Assembly: GCA_963966185.1 (NCBI GenBank)
Contig: CAWZYM010000146.1
Location: 354,001 to 418,000 of the forward strand
DNA: 64,000 bases
Direction of reading: 5' to 3'
Source of the DNA: Rhabditoides inermis
Taxonomy: Eukaryota; Nematoda; Chromadorea; Rhabditida; Rhabditidae
Of this stretch, positions 50,316 to 61,199 are shown piece by piece. The translations under genes were made by a program, and so were the position numbers. Every line of letters begins with the position of its first letter. Position 1 is the first letter of the stretch. The notes beneath the pieces were generated by a model. That model searched no databases. It was not told the DNA's origin and saw only the letters and a list, made by a program, of their open reading frames with translations.

Positions 50316-50845
50316 ATGGTCCGGTTAAACTCTTAACGGTTTTTCGGTTCGGTTTAACCGGTTAACCGAACCGAAACTTCGAAAAACCGGTTCCGGTTAA
50401 CCGGTTAACCGATTTTAAAACGGTTTTCGGTTAACCGGTTAACCGAACCGTGACTTCAAAAAACCGGTTCGGGTTAACCGGTTTTAACCGGTTTTCGGTT
50501 ATCGAAACCGACACTGAAGGTGTGAGATCATCAAAGATAGCGCGAAATTCAATCTCATTTGTCAGTTACCGCCATTGTAACATCACAAAACTCGAGAAAT
50601 TTGACAATACGAGTGTCGAACTTAGCCTAGACAGTCAGCTACAGGGAACGGTAAACCGAACCGGTTAACCGACAGATTCGGTTAACCGGTTCGGTTAACC
50701 GAAAACCGGTTTCTGTCACGGTTTTTCGGTTCGGTTAACCGGTTAACCGAAATCAAAACGGTTTCCGGTTAACCGGTTAACCGAACCGGTTAAAAAACCG
50801 AAAACCGGAAAAATAACCGAAATGACGGTTAACCGACAGGTGACA
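50316..50845. mobile_element. GGTTAACC-rich palindromic insertion
   Basis: About 510 bp built largely from CGGTTAACCGGTTAACCGAA units in both orientations around a unique core at about 50517-50645. It has no coding capacity and splits the Env-like region. Looks like a MITE whose arms consist of short self-complementary repeats. Exact ends and target duplication could not be fixed. Confidence 0.65.
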
Positions 50846-52129
50846 GGGCCAGTCGAAGCCGAGATAGTGGCGGCGTTAAGCCCAATGAACGCGCATATTG
50901 CGATTCCGGAACTCACTATCTACCACAACCTGATTATCACTAATCTGTCTGAGATCACACCAAGGGAGAGATCGATGGAGGAAATGTGGCAGTCATACCA
51001 GACGGCACCCCTTCAGGGTCACATCCTTTCCGACGCGCCGCCGTCGGCCAATTCTGAAACTAATCTATGGAACCTGATACTTCCACACATCTCCACATAC
51101 AGCGTGTGGATTACATGTTGCGCAATATTCGCAACTGTACAGTTCGCTCTGCTAGTGATAGAATGGTGTAAGACACTCAAGAATCTGTGGGACAACAGAA
51201 ACAACAACAACAACAATGTAATCGTAGTCAACCAAGCCCCCACACCGCCACCATACTTTCCGAGTCACGTGATCATCAACGAGTGCTCTGACCAGGAAGA
51301 CGAGACACCTCAGTGCTCTCGCCCGCATAGTGCAACGAGCCAATGGCCACCGCGCGTCGCCGCACTTCCACTCACAGGCATCAACGTACTGGCAGCAAAC
51401 TCGCGTACGCTAGACAACTTCATCACTCAAATTCCCGTACTTGTGAATGATATTCGACTGCTGGCCCTTCTAGATACTGGAGCCAGCATTTCAATCTGTC
51501 ACAGCAGCGTCGCTCCGCTGGTCGGCGCGTTCAACCTGCAAACCGATGACATGTGCAATGCGGAGGGAATGTCGGGCACTCTAATTAAGATCAAAGGCTT
51601 CGCCGAAGTGATTGTCACCATCCGAGATTCAAAGTTCTCTGAGAAGCTTTACTTTGCGGATGGCGTCGCACCACCGAAGGATGCGGCCAGCTATCAAATT
51701 ATCATGGGCAACACATTGCTGCGGCGTCTGCCCAGATGGTCTATCGATTACGAAAATCGATCGCTGACAATGGGAGGAGAAGAAATTCCGATCGTGAACG
51801 TGCTGGAGGCGTCGTCGCCCGAGGTAAAAGCGCCGGAACAGAAGCTGCGAGTCAATGAAACCTGCGTTATCAAATCCGGAACTGACATGTACGTGAAGTG
51901 TTTCCTGCCACCCTCCGAACAGAGTGACATCTGGTACACAACCGGGCTGAGCGAGAGCATGGCGAAGAAAGAGCTGTTCGTGACCCCCGGAGTGCTCAAA
52001 TGCGGCGAGGGACTGATACTCATCGCCAATCTGACCGACTCGGATCAGACAGTTCACCGTAACCAGACCATCTGCGAAATGTCCCCACTCTCAGTGCAGT
52101 ACAACGGAACGCTAGCAGACGATAAATAA
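50846..52129 (+). CDS. Env-like C-terminal region fused to aspartic protease
   Basis: One frame (first ATG at 50822 inside the insertion). Order: remainder of an ectodomain with NLSE glycosylation site, a membrane span (about 51093-51160, STYSVWITCCAIFATVQFAL), a cytosolic tail with an Asn6 run and a PTPPP stretch, then a retroviral aspartic protease with LLALLDTGASISICHS (DTGA active site, about 51462-51510) and an IIMGNTLLRRLPRW flap/dimer region. About 130 residues follow to TAA. Topology would leave the protease in the cytosol. The pol frame starts in the +1 frame: it is open from just after a TAG near 52113, so the frames overlap by about a dozen bases at GATAAATAAC. Confidence 0.7.
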   Translation, partial: GPVEAEIVAALSPMNAHIAIPELTIYHNLIITNLSEITPRERSMEEMWQSYQTAPLQGHILSDAPPSANSETNLWNLILPHISTYSVWITCCAIFATVQFALLVIEWCKTLKNLWDNRNNNNNNVIVVNQAPTPPPYFPSHVIINECSDQEDETPQCSRPHSATSQWPPRVAALPLTGINVLAANSRTLDNFITQIPVLVNDIRLLALLDTGASISICHSSVAPLVGAFNLQTDDMCNAEGMSGTLIKIKGFAEVIVTIRDSKFSEKLYFADGVAPPKDAASYQIIMGNTLLRRLPRWSIDYENRSLTMGGEEIPIVNVLEASSPEVKAPEQKLRVNETCVIKSGTDMYVKCFLPPSEQSDIWYTTGLSESMAKKELFVTPGVLKCGEGLILIANLTDSDQTVHRNQTICEMSPLSVQYNGTLADDK

Positions 52130-55100
52130 CAGCGAAGTTAAGTGCGCGCATCCGTGCAGCGCACTGAGGCTGAGTGAAAACGAAGCCACCTCCGTCACGC
52201 TTGACGGCCCCTCTCAAACCAATTCAACAAGCTCACCCAGACAAAGGGAAACGGCGGAAGCACAAACATTCTGCCCCGATCTTGAAAACAGTATCTTGAC
52301 AGCGTCAGAGAAGGAGCAGATTAGAACGTTATTCGCAGAGTATTCGGATGTGATGTCGACATCGAAATACGATCTCGGATGTTATGAGGCGGACCTCACT
52401 GAAATCCACACAACAACAGAGATTTGTGATTATAGACCATTTAAGGGTAGGTATCCCGCTAAATATATGAAGGAGATTCAAGAACATTTAGATGGAATGA
52501 AGAAGGCTGGTATAATTGTCCCCACAACACAAACTAACTTTATGCATAATCTTGTGCCTATTCCGAAGAAAGATGGCACAACTCGACTGTGTACTGATTT
52601 TCGTAACCTCAATAAAATTACAATCCCCCAACACCATGAATTGCCCAGAGTAGATGATGTGCTAGCAAAAATGGCCGGACACAAGTATTTTTCCAGTTTC
52701 GATTTAGCACAAGGTTTTCTACAGCTTAGATTGAGTGATAATGCAACGAGGAAGTGTGGAATGACCACGCCGTACGGTAACTTTTTGTATCGATTTGTGC
52801 CATTTGGAATCAAAAACGGTCCAGCCGCATTCAACCATGTGCTGTCGCGCGTATTGGGGGGAGTCAACTCTAACGTATCCGCTTACATGGATGATATTAT
52901 CATTTATGATACCACATTCGAAGACCATTTAAAATCAATTAGAAAAGTACTAGACCGATTGCGTATGTTCAAACTGAAGGCGTCAGCAAAAAAGACGGAA
53001 ATAGGATTAGATCATATTGTGTTTTTAGGACACGAGATTCATGGAAATAAATATTGTCCATCCCAAAGAAACATCGATAGTGTAATTGACTTTCCCAGGC
53101 CAAAAACAACGAAACAAGCTAAAGGATTCATCGGAAAATGCACATTCTTTAGAAAATTTATTAGGAATTTTGCCAAGCGAGCTCGCGCCTTTTATGAATT
53201 GTTCAAGGAAAAGGGCAGATTTTATTGGAACCAGCAGTTAGAAGACGCTTTCATTGATCTCAAGAATGCTCTCGCTTCAAAACCGTGCCTCTCATACGCG
53301 AAAGACGATAAGTTCATTTTGCACACAGACGCTTCCGGCAAGGCGATAGGAGCAGTGTTGTTGCAGACGGTGAGCGCCGACTCAAAGGATCTTATCGCTA
53401 TAGGGTACTTCAGTAAAACCCTCGCTCCATCACAGAAAAACTGGGGTGCAACCCAACTCGAATTGTTCGCCATTGTGCAAGCCCTCCGCCATTTTAAACC
53501 CATCATTTACGGTAATCACACCGAGGTGTGGACGGATCACAGACCGTGTACTTATTTGTTGAATGGAAACACCCCTCATGATAACTTAGCGCGTTGGATT
53601 GTCGAGTTGCAGTCAAAGGATATCTCGTTGCATTACATCCCCGGCAAATCGAATGTTGTGGCAGACTGCCTCTCTCGCTGTGACCCCTCTGATCAGTTCT
53701 CGGATAACAGTCCAGAAATCGATAATATTGTGGAATTTCCCATTTGCCTCTTGGTGCAAGCGATTGCCGTGACAGATAAGCAGAGAACACAGATGTTGCG
53801 AAGAAACACGAGCGAGCTTCTAATGGCACAACTACGAGATCCTTTGTGTACTCGGATTCGCAGCCTGCTGGAAAACGGCGACGCAAATGTCATGGGAAAG
53901 TTAGGGGAAGAAGAAAGAACAAAAGCAAACACTCTGATAGAGAAGTGTGAAATAGACAAAAACGGTTGCGTATTCATTCCCAAGATATCAGGCAACGGTA
54001 AATTGAAAAGGAAGGTGGTATTAGTCCCGGAAGCTATGCAGGAAGAAATTGTACGAGCGTACCACGAAGCACCGGGATCTGGCGGTCACTTCAATTGGAA
54101 GAAAACGGTGAGAAAAATTGCTCGCAAGTATTTTTGGAACGGTATGGCAGAGCAGATTCAGCGGTTTGTCCGCGCATGCGAGCCGTGTCAGAGGAAAAGA
54201 GTGAATGCACGAAACAGAGAAGATCTCATACCAGTTATCCCCCATTCAGCTTACCAATTGTGCTACATTGATTTGTTTGGCCCAGTAACAACATCGACCA
54301 AGGGCAACAAGTACATTGTGTGCGTCGCCGATCACTTCACGAAAATGATAGTTGCAACAGCAGTACCAGATAGCAAAGCAGAAACGGTCGCGAAAGTAAT
54401 TGTCAATGACGTTGTCTTCCGATTTGGATCCATGCACACCATTGTGAGCGACTGTGCATCATACTTGAAATCGGCTCTCATGAAAGAAGTGCTCCAAGTA
54501 ATGAACATCAAACACAAGCTGGGCACACCATACCATCATGAAAGTGCCGGTATGATCGAACGAGTATTTTCCACTTTGCAACAATCTCTGCGCTGTTATA
54601 TTCAACATAATTACCACACATGGGACGAGTATGTACCCGCGTGCACATTCGCATACAATACCAGCGTACATAGCAGCACGGCAGAAACACCATACTTCTT
54701 GATGCACGGACGAGACCCTCTATTCCCCGTGGATATCGCTATTCAGGCAGCAGAAGCGGCACACCTACCCGATGTTGTAGAGGGCGGCGAATACAAGGAA
54801 ACCCTATGCAAAACATTGCAGCTAGTGTGGAGCGCAGCAGTAGAACAAAACGACAAAGCTATGGAATCGTTCGAAACACAGTACAACAAAAAAATGTCGC
54901 ATTTGAAGCCCCTCGAGATCAAAGCAGGTGACCGTGTGTATTTGCGCGAACTCGCACCCTCTCGTGATGTGAGTGCAAAATTACGATACCCGTGGCAAGG
55001 ACAGTTTCGTGTCATGCGCGTTGAAAGACCGCATGTGGTGATCATTAGCATATCATACCCCAAAGATGGGCCGATGAAAGTGCACATGAACCAGGTGAAA

Positions 55101-55316
55101 AAATGCCACACTCTTTCCGGACCTATTTTGACAGTACTCGAGTCGATTCCGGAAGAGATGGCTGCAATGAAACAGGCAGGTGGAGCGCCGGAAGAAGTCA
55201 CAGGACTCCCACCACCCAGAATAGCAGACGCTAATCTAGAAGAAGAGGCCGAAGAGGACCCTATCGAAGTTCTTAGGAAAAGAAAAAGTCGCCGCATCCG
55301 TTCAAAATCGAAATGA
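52130..55316 (+). CDS. Gypsy reverse transcriptase - RNase H - integrase
   Basis: One long open frame with no ATG near its start, so it is probably made as a fusion by +1 frameshift. Residues counted from 52296: RT blocks VPIPKKDGTTRLCTDFRNLN, YFSSFDLAQGF and the catalytic YMDD at about 202-205; RNase H with HTDASGKAIGAVLLQ, QLELFAIVQAL and WTDHRPCTYL; integrase zinc domain H-H-C-C (H...GGHF...CEPCQRKR), then core D-D-E in YIDLFGPV, IVSDCASYL and YHHESAGMIERVF. The tail has DRVYLRELAPS and a basic C-terminus. All catalytic motifs are present, so this part looks intact, unlike gag and env upstream. Confidence 0.88.
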
Positions 55317-55668
55317 GGTGTGAAAAAAACAGCACAGCTTCTGTCATTGCATTATTGGTTTACCCACTCGAGCGTAATTACTACCACACGCTCGTTCCAT
55401 ATGCATACAGGACTTCCAAACTTAGAACAATTTTGAAATACAGTAATCTCCTCGACAGCGCACTTTGGCTTCTGCCAGGCAGACCGCAGCAAGCCCCGCC
55501 CCCACTCGCATCGCATACAAGACCGCTCGGTCAGTCAGTCTGCCATTGCCCCGACACACTGCTCACCCCTCCCCCTCCGTCGGCTCTTTGCCGTGACCGC
55601 ATTTTCTTTCCGCACATATGTTAATTTCGCAAACGCTCTCGCGTTTCTAACGACACATATTTCCAGAA
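55317..55668. other. Sequence between Gypsy integrase and the tandem-exon gene
   Basis: C-rich stretch (CCCGCCCCCACTCGC near 55495, CCCCTCCCCCTCCG near 55564). A TTTCCAG acceptor directly before the next ATG (55669) could be a trans-splice site. Might include Gypsy 3' LTR sequence, but no 5' match was found. Confidence 0.35.
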
Positions 55669-56502
55669 ATGCGACGTTCTCGGAGGAGACAGGAGATGAA
55701 CTCTGGCGAGATCGTCGAGAGCGCGGCCCCGACTTCCGAGCCTGCCCCCGGACTGCCTACTCCGGCCCCCGCTAACGTCAACTCGGCCCCGGCCGACAGC
55801 AAGGTGAGTACTGTTTTCATTTCGGGAATGCCGTTTTCCGCCCCCTCCAACAACTCTCTCCGAATACACAGCGTTCAGATCGCCAAAAACGCGGCCCTGA
55901 CTTCCGAGTCTGCCCCCGGACTGCCCACTCCGGCTCCCGCTAACGTCAACTCGGCCCCGGCCGACAGCAAGGTGAGTATTGTTTTCATTTCGGGAATGCC
56001 GTTTTCCGCCCCCTCCAACAACTCTCTCCGAGTACACAGCGTTTAGATCGCCAAAACGCGGCCCTGACTTCCGAGCCTGCCCCCGGACTGCCCACTCCGG
56101 CCCCCGCTAACGTCAACTCGGCCCCGGCCGACAGCAAGGTGAGTACTGTTTTCATTTCGGGAATGCCGTTTTCCGCCCCTCCAACAACTCTCTCCGAATA
56201 CACAGCGTTTAGATCGCCAAAAACGCGGCCCTGACTTCCGAGCCTGCCCCCGGACTGCCCACTCCGGCCCCCGCTAACGTCAACTCGGCCCCGGCCGACA
56301 GCAAGGTGAGTACTGTTTTCATTTCGGGAATGCCGTTTTCCGCCCCCTCCAACAACTCTCTCCGAATACACAGCGTTTAGATCGCCAAAAACGCGGCCCT
56401 GACTTCCGAGCCTGCCCCCGGACTGCCCACTCCGGCCCCTGCTAACGTCAACTCGGCCCTGACTTCCGAGCCTGCCCCCGGACTGCCTACTCCGGCCCCC
56501 GT

Positions 56503-56544
<42 letters not shown>

Positions 56545-56601
56545 GAGAGAGAGAGAAAGTAAGAGAGAAGGAGAGAAAGAGAGAAAGAGAGAAAGAGAGA
56601 A

Positions 56602-56641
<40 letters not shown>

Positions 56642-58998
56642 ATTAGTCCACCATGCGAGAGAAGGGCTGTAATCGTAATCATATAGACCAACCAATCCGC
56701 CATCAAGACCTCTCCGATTTCCGAAGAACCTGAGGACATGATTATTGAGGTACTCACTTCTTACTTTTGGGTTTTTTTTGTTCCCAGGGAAAAACACACC
56801 CTTGCAGGAGCCCGCAGACCAGCCCGAGGCAATGGAAGTGGAGCACACGGAACAGCAGGGCGAGGTAGGCTTTTACCACCGGAAATTACACTTTCCGCCA
56901 ACCCCACCCATTCATTTTTTTCTCAACGTCGTTTTGTGGTATCTTCTTTTTTTTCTCCTAATAAATCTTTGATTCAGACAGAGACCGCCACGTTTCCAGC
57001 AGGACAGACTACGGGGAACACTCCCGCGACGGAGCCCGTGAGTACATATAGCACATAAATCAATGTTTTTTTTTGTCGATAGTCATATAAGAAAAAATAA
57101 CGATCCCTTTTTTTCTTTCATATCTTTTTTTTTCTCTTGTAAATGCAAGACTTGCAGGGGAACTCGCTTGGCAACACGAGGGACCCACTGGGCCTGTCGG
57201 CGAGAATCTGGGCAGACTACCGCGAGCGAGCAACCACCGCGTCCCCGTCGGCTACGACCGACAACTCGACCATCACTGCCCACTCATCCGTGTCTCACAC
57301 CCACCCGCCTCCATCGTCAGCCGCCATCCGCTCCGTGAGCAACAACGCTGCGCGTCTCGCCGTCGGACCGTACGGCAGACCGAATCTCCCCCGCAAACTC
57401 CAGATGCAGACGCCCGAAGGACACACCACTCGCTTGGATGGACGCCACCCGTATGCGAACGAGCTGGAGCTGCGCCAGTCGTTAGTAGATATTGAGGATA
57501 CGAGGTGCTGAACTCGTTGCCCAACGGATTCAGGGAAGCTCCCCCTAACGGCTATCATTCGGGAAGATTCTGCCACTCTCTGTTCCTGTCTGAACCGCTT
57601 GAGAAGAAGAACAAGAAGATCTCGTTCGTCTACTTCAGCACCGGCGAGACGGCAGTTAACATGCGGCAACAGGCGAAGACGGCTATCCGGCATCTCAGAG
57701 ATGCAGCGAGGGCAGGCAAGTACATACTTCACTTGGGTATGAGAAACAGACGTAATTTAAAATTGTTACATACACCCAACATTATACGGAAAGACACTAG
57801 AGAATTACGACGTTTTAGGAGAAGCCCCCGTTCTTCCACCGGCGTCCTTTCGAGTACCTGTCGAGGACTGCCAATATGCAGCGAACCCCTTCACTTTGGA
57901 CAGAAGAGGAGCCGTTCTCTGCCAGGTAAGTCATAGGACCTAAACACGCTTTTATGATTTATCGATATTGGCCTTCGAATGATCGAGCGTATTTTCGTTC
58001 AGGTGATCTCGCTGAACCACCGGAAGAGCATCCTTCTGGAGACGAAGGACATGTTGGTCTCGGCGCCAGACATGCCGGAGCTCCGCTACATCGCCCTTGA
58101 CTTGTCTGCCTACGACATGGCCAGCAACCGCAGCGGCTTCAATGCAAGCAAGATGTCCGTCCGGGACTTCGTTTGGGTATACAGCATCCGACCGACGATC
58201 AGGTATGTCGATCGATTATTTACTATTCATTAAAAAAAAACACAGTAGCAGTGAGTGCGAAATCAACACTGCAAATTCTAATTCATAAGAGATTTCGATC
58301 AAATAGTATAGACAAAAAAAAAACAATCAAAAGACAAAGCCCCACAAGAAAGTCGAACAAAGTTCGGATCATTTAAGTATATTTTCAGGATGCTATCAAA
58401 CGTGGAGGAAGAGCTGAAGAGGGCACAGGACCCAGAAGCGATGCCGAAAACGATCAGTCCATGCTTCCGTGCGGAAAAGTTCGCGCTCGTGAAACCCGCC
58501 GACCGGGGACACTACGAACTAGCGCTGGTCGCAAAAAGGCGGACCGAGCACGAAGGACGTGTCGTGCGCAACATCTCCATCGTCACAGCAGGTGCCACCG
58601 AGGCGGTCACAATCACTCCGGCGCAGTTCCCCGATCTACAGATGCTGCACCTGGCCGACCACAGCTGGCTCGCAGTCTTGCAGCGCGAGATCCACCCCAT
58701 CAATCAGTGGATCAGCGAACCACCAGTTTCCAAGCTAGCGCGCGAGCACATAATGGAGTACATGCGGCGTCAGCTGATCACTGAGCCCCAGGGAGGGGTA
58801 CTGCCTCTGGGAGCCCGGCACCTCGATACCGAGGAGGTTTCGTGGCTGATGGACCGACCGGCCGAGTTCCACCAGTACGGCGCACCCCACTGCTTCACTA
58901 GGATGTCGCAGGCGTTCGCGGCGGCATGTGCACATCTGCACATCCTAGAGATGCGTTGCGATGTTATGTGCAATAATGTGTATACAACCGATCAGTAA
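55669..58998 (+). CDS. Unknown intron-containing gene with tandemly duplicated exon
   Basis: Exons: 55669-55803; four repeats of a Pro/Ala-rich exon (55879-55971, 56047-56138, 56213-56305, 56381-56500); 56687-56749; 56788-56869; 56978-57037; 57158-57504; 57534-57715; 57819-57925; 58003-58202; 58389-58998 (TAA). The N-terminal third is low-complexity (TSEPAPGLPTPAPANVNS repeated). The rest is a well-behaved protein of about 550 residues with blocks such as GYHSGRFCHSLFLSEP, VRDFVWVYSIRPTI and FPDLQMLHLADHSWLAVLQR, which I do not recognise. No membrane span or signal peptide. The phase from 56749 to 56788 does not fit as drawn, and the third repeat (92 bp) is one base short, so it must be skipped or the gene is damaged. 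Introns include one of 29 bp and one with a GC donor. Host gene or cargo of a mobile element cannot be decided. Confidence 0.55.
55731..56500 (+). repeat. Five tandem copies of a 167-bp exon-intron unit
   Basis: The block GACTTCCGAGCC recurs at 55731, 55899, 56066, 56232 and 56401, each followed by the same exon end, GTGAGTA donor, intron (GTTTTCATTTCGGGAATGCC) and acceptor. Copies are nearly identical, so the expansion is recent. The last copy has a second partial repeat inside its exon (near 56460). Confidence 0.9.
56508..56640. repeat. AG-rich microsatellite in the unknown gene
   Basis: About 130 bp of GA and GAAA repeats directly after the donor GTAAGTAGAG of the last duplicated exon. 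Confidence 0.9.
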
Positions 58999-59575
58999 GA
59001 TCGATCGAGGCTCATTCCGGATAAACCTTCTCCACTGACACGTTGCCCATGCTGACTTTCGCACCAAAGCACCAATAGCTTGGCGAGCCTTCGTCATTCT
59101 CACTGGTTTCTTCTCATACACTTCCATTCTCACCTTGCACTTCCCCGCACTCAGCTTCATTCTTGAAGCTGAGACCCATCTCTGAGAAGAGCCCACTCAG
59201 TTTATTTACGTCTTCTTGTGCATTCTCTTTGTCTTCATTGGTAAGATACACCGTATCGTCGGCGTATTGAACAATGCGCGCCCCTTCATTCACTCAGGGT
59301 CCCGTTCACTCGCACTCGCATCCTCCTGTTAGACAGATAATGTTTTATCAATTTGAGGTACGAATCGGCAAGATTGAATTCATGTCTCAGAACATTCACC
59401 AAATGTCCAAGAGGGATCGTATCAAATGCTTTCGAAATATCAAAAAAAAACACTGCAACCGCCCGAGCAGCCTTCCTCTTACAACTCTGCAGGCACTCGC
59501 TCATTCCATACTGGAAACTCAGTACCGCGTCCACAGTGCTCCTTTCCTTCCGAAATTTGAACTGATTCAAGTTAT
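58999..59575 (-). mobile_element. LINE fragment with reverse transcriptase YADD
   Basis: Minus-strand pieces of an RTE/CR1-like reverse transcriptase: FRKERSTVDAVLSFQYG, FFDISKAFDTIPLGHL, YLSNRRMRVRVNGTLSE, then RIVQYADDTVYLTNEDKEN in the next frame. Both ends are missing. Its upstream end meets the TTTAAA/GTGGCGC inverted-repeat terminus near 59600, the same junction as at 62190. Confidence 0.75.
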
Positions 59576-59620
59576 GATCCGAAGTCGAAAATAATGCGCC
59601 ACTGTTCCTTTAAAAGGCAC

Positions 59621-60571
59621 GAAAATAAATATTATGCTTTATAATAATTTGTTTATAGTGAATTATAATGAAATTTTGGCCTGTTTCACAATCACCTTAC
59701 ATTATATATTTTTAATGTTTAAAAACACATTTTAGAGTGATTCGAAAGAGCAGGTTTGTTTTAATATTTTAGTCAGCTGCAAAGAAATTTTTATGCATGT
59801 GCTTTTTTGGAATCAGATCCAGACAAACCTCTTCTCTTTACTTACGTACTTTTCGAAAGAGAATCTAATTTATTATTCTGACAAAATCAGTAGCCTGCGC
59901 TTGCGCTTCGAAGAACGCGCAATAAGACCACCAGGCGAAAATCCACTGTTGCCGAAACTTGGACCGGCGGACGGCCTATACGTCCAAGCGGATTCTGGAT
60001 GTGAAAGAATGACGAATGCGAGATGATGAATCACACCAACTCACGAAATCGTACAAGTCCCAACAAGATCAACCAAAATCCAAAATGAACAAGGTAGAAA
60101 ACAAACCATAAAACCGAGTGTCTTGTGACTTGTACTCTTGCATGCACTTCTGGTACTCTGGGCCATGGTGCGAATGCGGTCTGTGAGAGATGTATGTAGA
60201 ATCCGCTTGGACGTATAGGCCGTCCGCCAGTCCAAGTTTCGGCAACAGTGGATTTTCGCCTGGTGGTCTTATTGCGCGTTCTTCGAAGCGCAAGCGCAGG
60301 CTACTGATTTTATCAGAATAATAAATTAGATTCTCTTTCGAAAAGTACGTAAGTAAAGAGAAGAGGTTTGTCTGGATCTGATTTCAAAAAGCACATGCAT
60401 AAAATTTCTTTGCAGCTGACTAAAATATTAAAACAAACCTGCTCTTTCGAATCACTCTAAAATGTGTTTTTAAACATTAAAAATATATAATGTAAGGTGA
60501 TTGTGAAACAGGCCAAAATTTCATTATAATTCACTATAAACAAATTATTATAAAGCATAATATTTATTTTC
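59621..60571. mobile_element. Large foldback element: 375-bp inverted arms around a 200-bp spacer
   Basis: Left arm 59621-59996 and right arm 60198-60571 are inverted copies, nearly identical over their full length (for example ATAAATATTATGCTTTATAA at the left tip against TTATAAAGCATAATATTTAT at the right tip). The spacer is unique. No coding capacity is convincing. A transcript would fold into a long double strand. Confidence 0.85.
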
Positions 60572-61009
60572 TAATTTCATAAATTCGAAAGAGCATATCG
60601 ATCGATAGCATCACTTGATTCCAAGTTATGTTATAAACTAATTCAGATCATGCTAGTTATCTAAATTATGAGTACCGAATTCGCAAAATTGCGATCATAG
60701 AGTTGTAGCTATGGTATCGATACACCTCTCATGAAAATTTGGTATGATTTCATACACTTTGAACGAAGTTATTTCCAAATGTAATTCAGCGCAATTTGAT
60801 ATCAAATCCAGAAGACGGTAGCTAAGGAGTAATTTTGCATTCCATTTCCATAAATTTTTCTCAAAAATGACACCGGTCCATCGGTTCAGATAGCGCGCAA
60901 TGAACTAGATAGCAACCTTCGGACGCATCTAGTATTCGCCTGTGCATAATAAAAGAATGACGATTCGCAACTTGCCTACCGCCAAAACGGGGGACCCACT
61001 ATAGTTATG
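60572..61009. other. AT-rich spacer without gene
   Basis: Nothing recognised; short TTGATATC-type words only. Confidence 0.4.
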
Positions 61010-61187
61010 ACTCTGGAATGACGTACGGACACCATAGGACATTTTAGTAGAAAAGGCAATGCAGTTTTCACTTCTACAAACGTTTTGCATTTGTTGGCGG
61101 CAAGCTCGGAAAGAATAGGATTAAGATTCTGGCAATTGTATCTTTCAGGACACTCAGAGCTCAGCGCTGGACATGTGCTGCAATCTG
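61010..61187 (-). pseudogene. Orphan exon of the cysteine-rich family
   Basis: After a good acceptor (TTTTTATTCAG) the minus strand encodes DCSTCPALSSECPERYNCQN followed by a further open 40 residues with more Cys. The C-x2-CP...ECPE-x-Y-x-C block matches the exon at 42073-42165 and the one at 63.6 kb. No companion exons were found nearby. Confidence 0.5.
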
Positions 61188-61199
61188 AATAAAAAAGTT

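Larger units (their letters stand above)
47425..55316 (+). mobile_element. Gypsy-type retrotransposon with gag-env-protease-RT-RH-integrase order
   Basis: Components in order: tandem leader repeat, gag (47870-49510, one in-frame TGA), Env-like frame (49569-50315), a GGTTAACC-rich insertion (50316-50845), the rest of the Env-like region with membrane anchor fused to an aspartic protease (to 52129), then RT, RNase H and integrase (to 55316). Integrase after RNase H is typical Gypsy order. The Env-like part before the protease is not. No LTR pair was found, so the ends may be truncated. Confidence 0.8.

Noticed and set aside
50316..50845. Telomere-like repeat
   Set aside because: Units are palindromic GGTTAACC, not TTAGGC, and lie inside a retroelement.
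52478..52867. Minus-strand frames within pol
   Set aside because: Shadows of an intact RT with all catalytic motifs on the plus strand.
55985..56848. 287-codon minus-strand frame with Gly/Arg repeats
   Set aside because: Antisense of the tandem exon units and the AG repeat; repeat periodicity explains its length.
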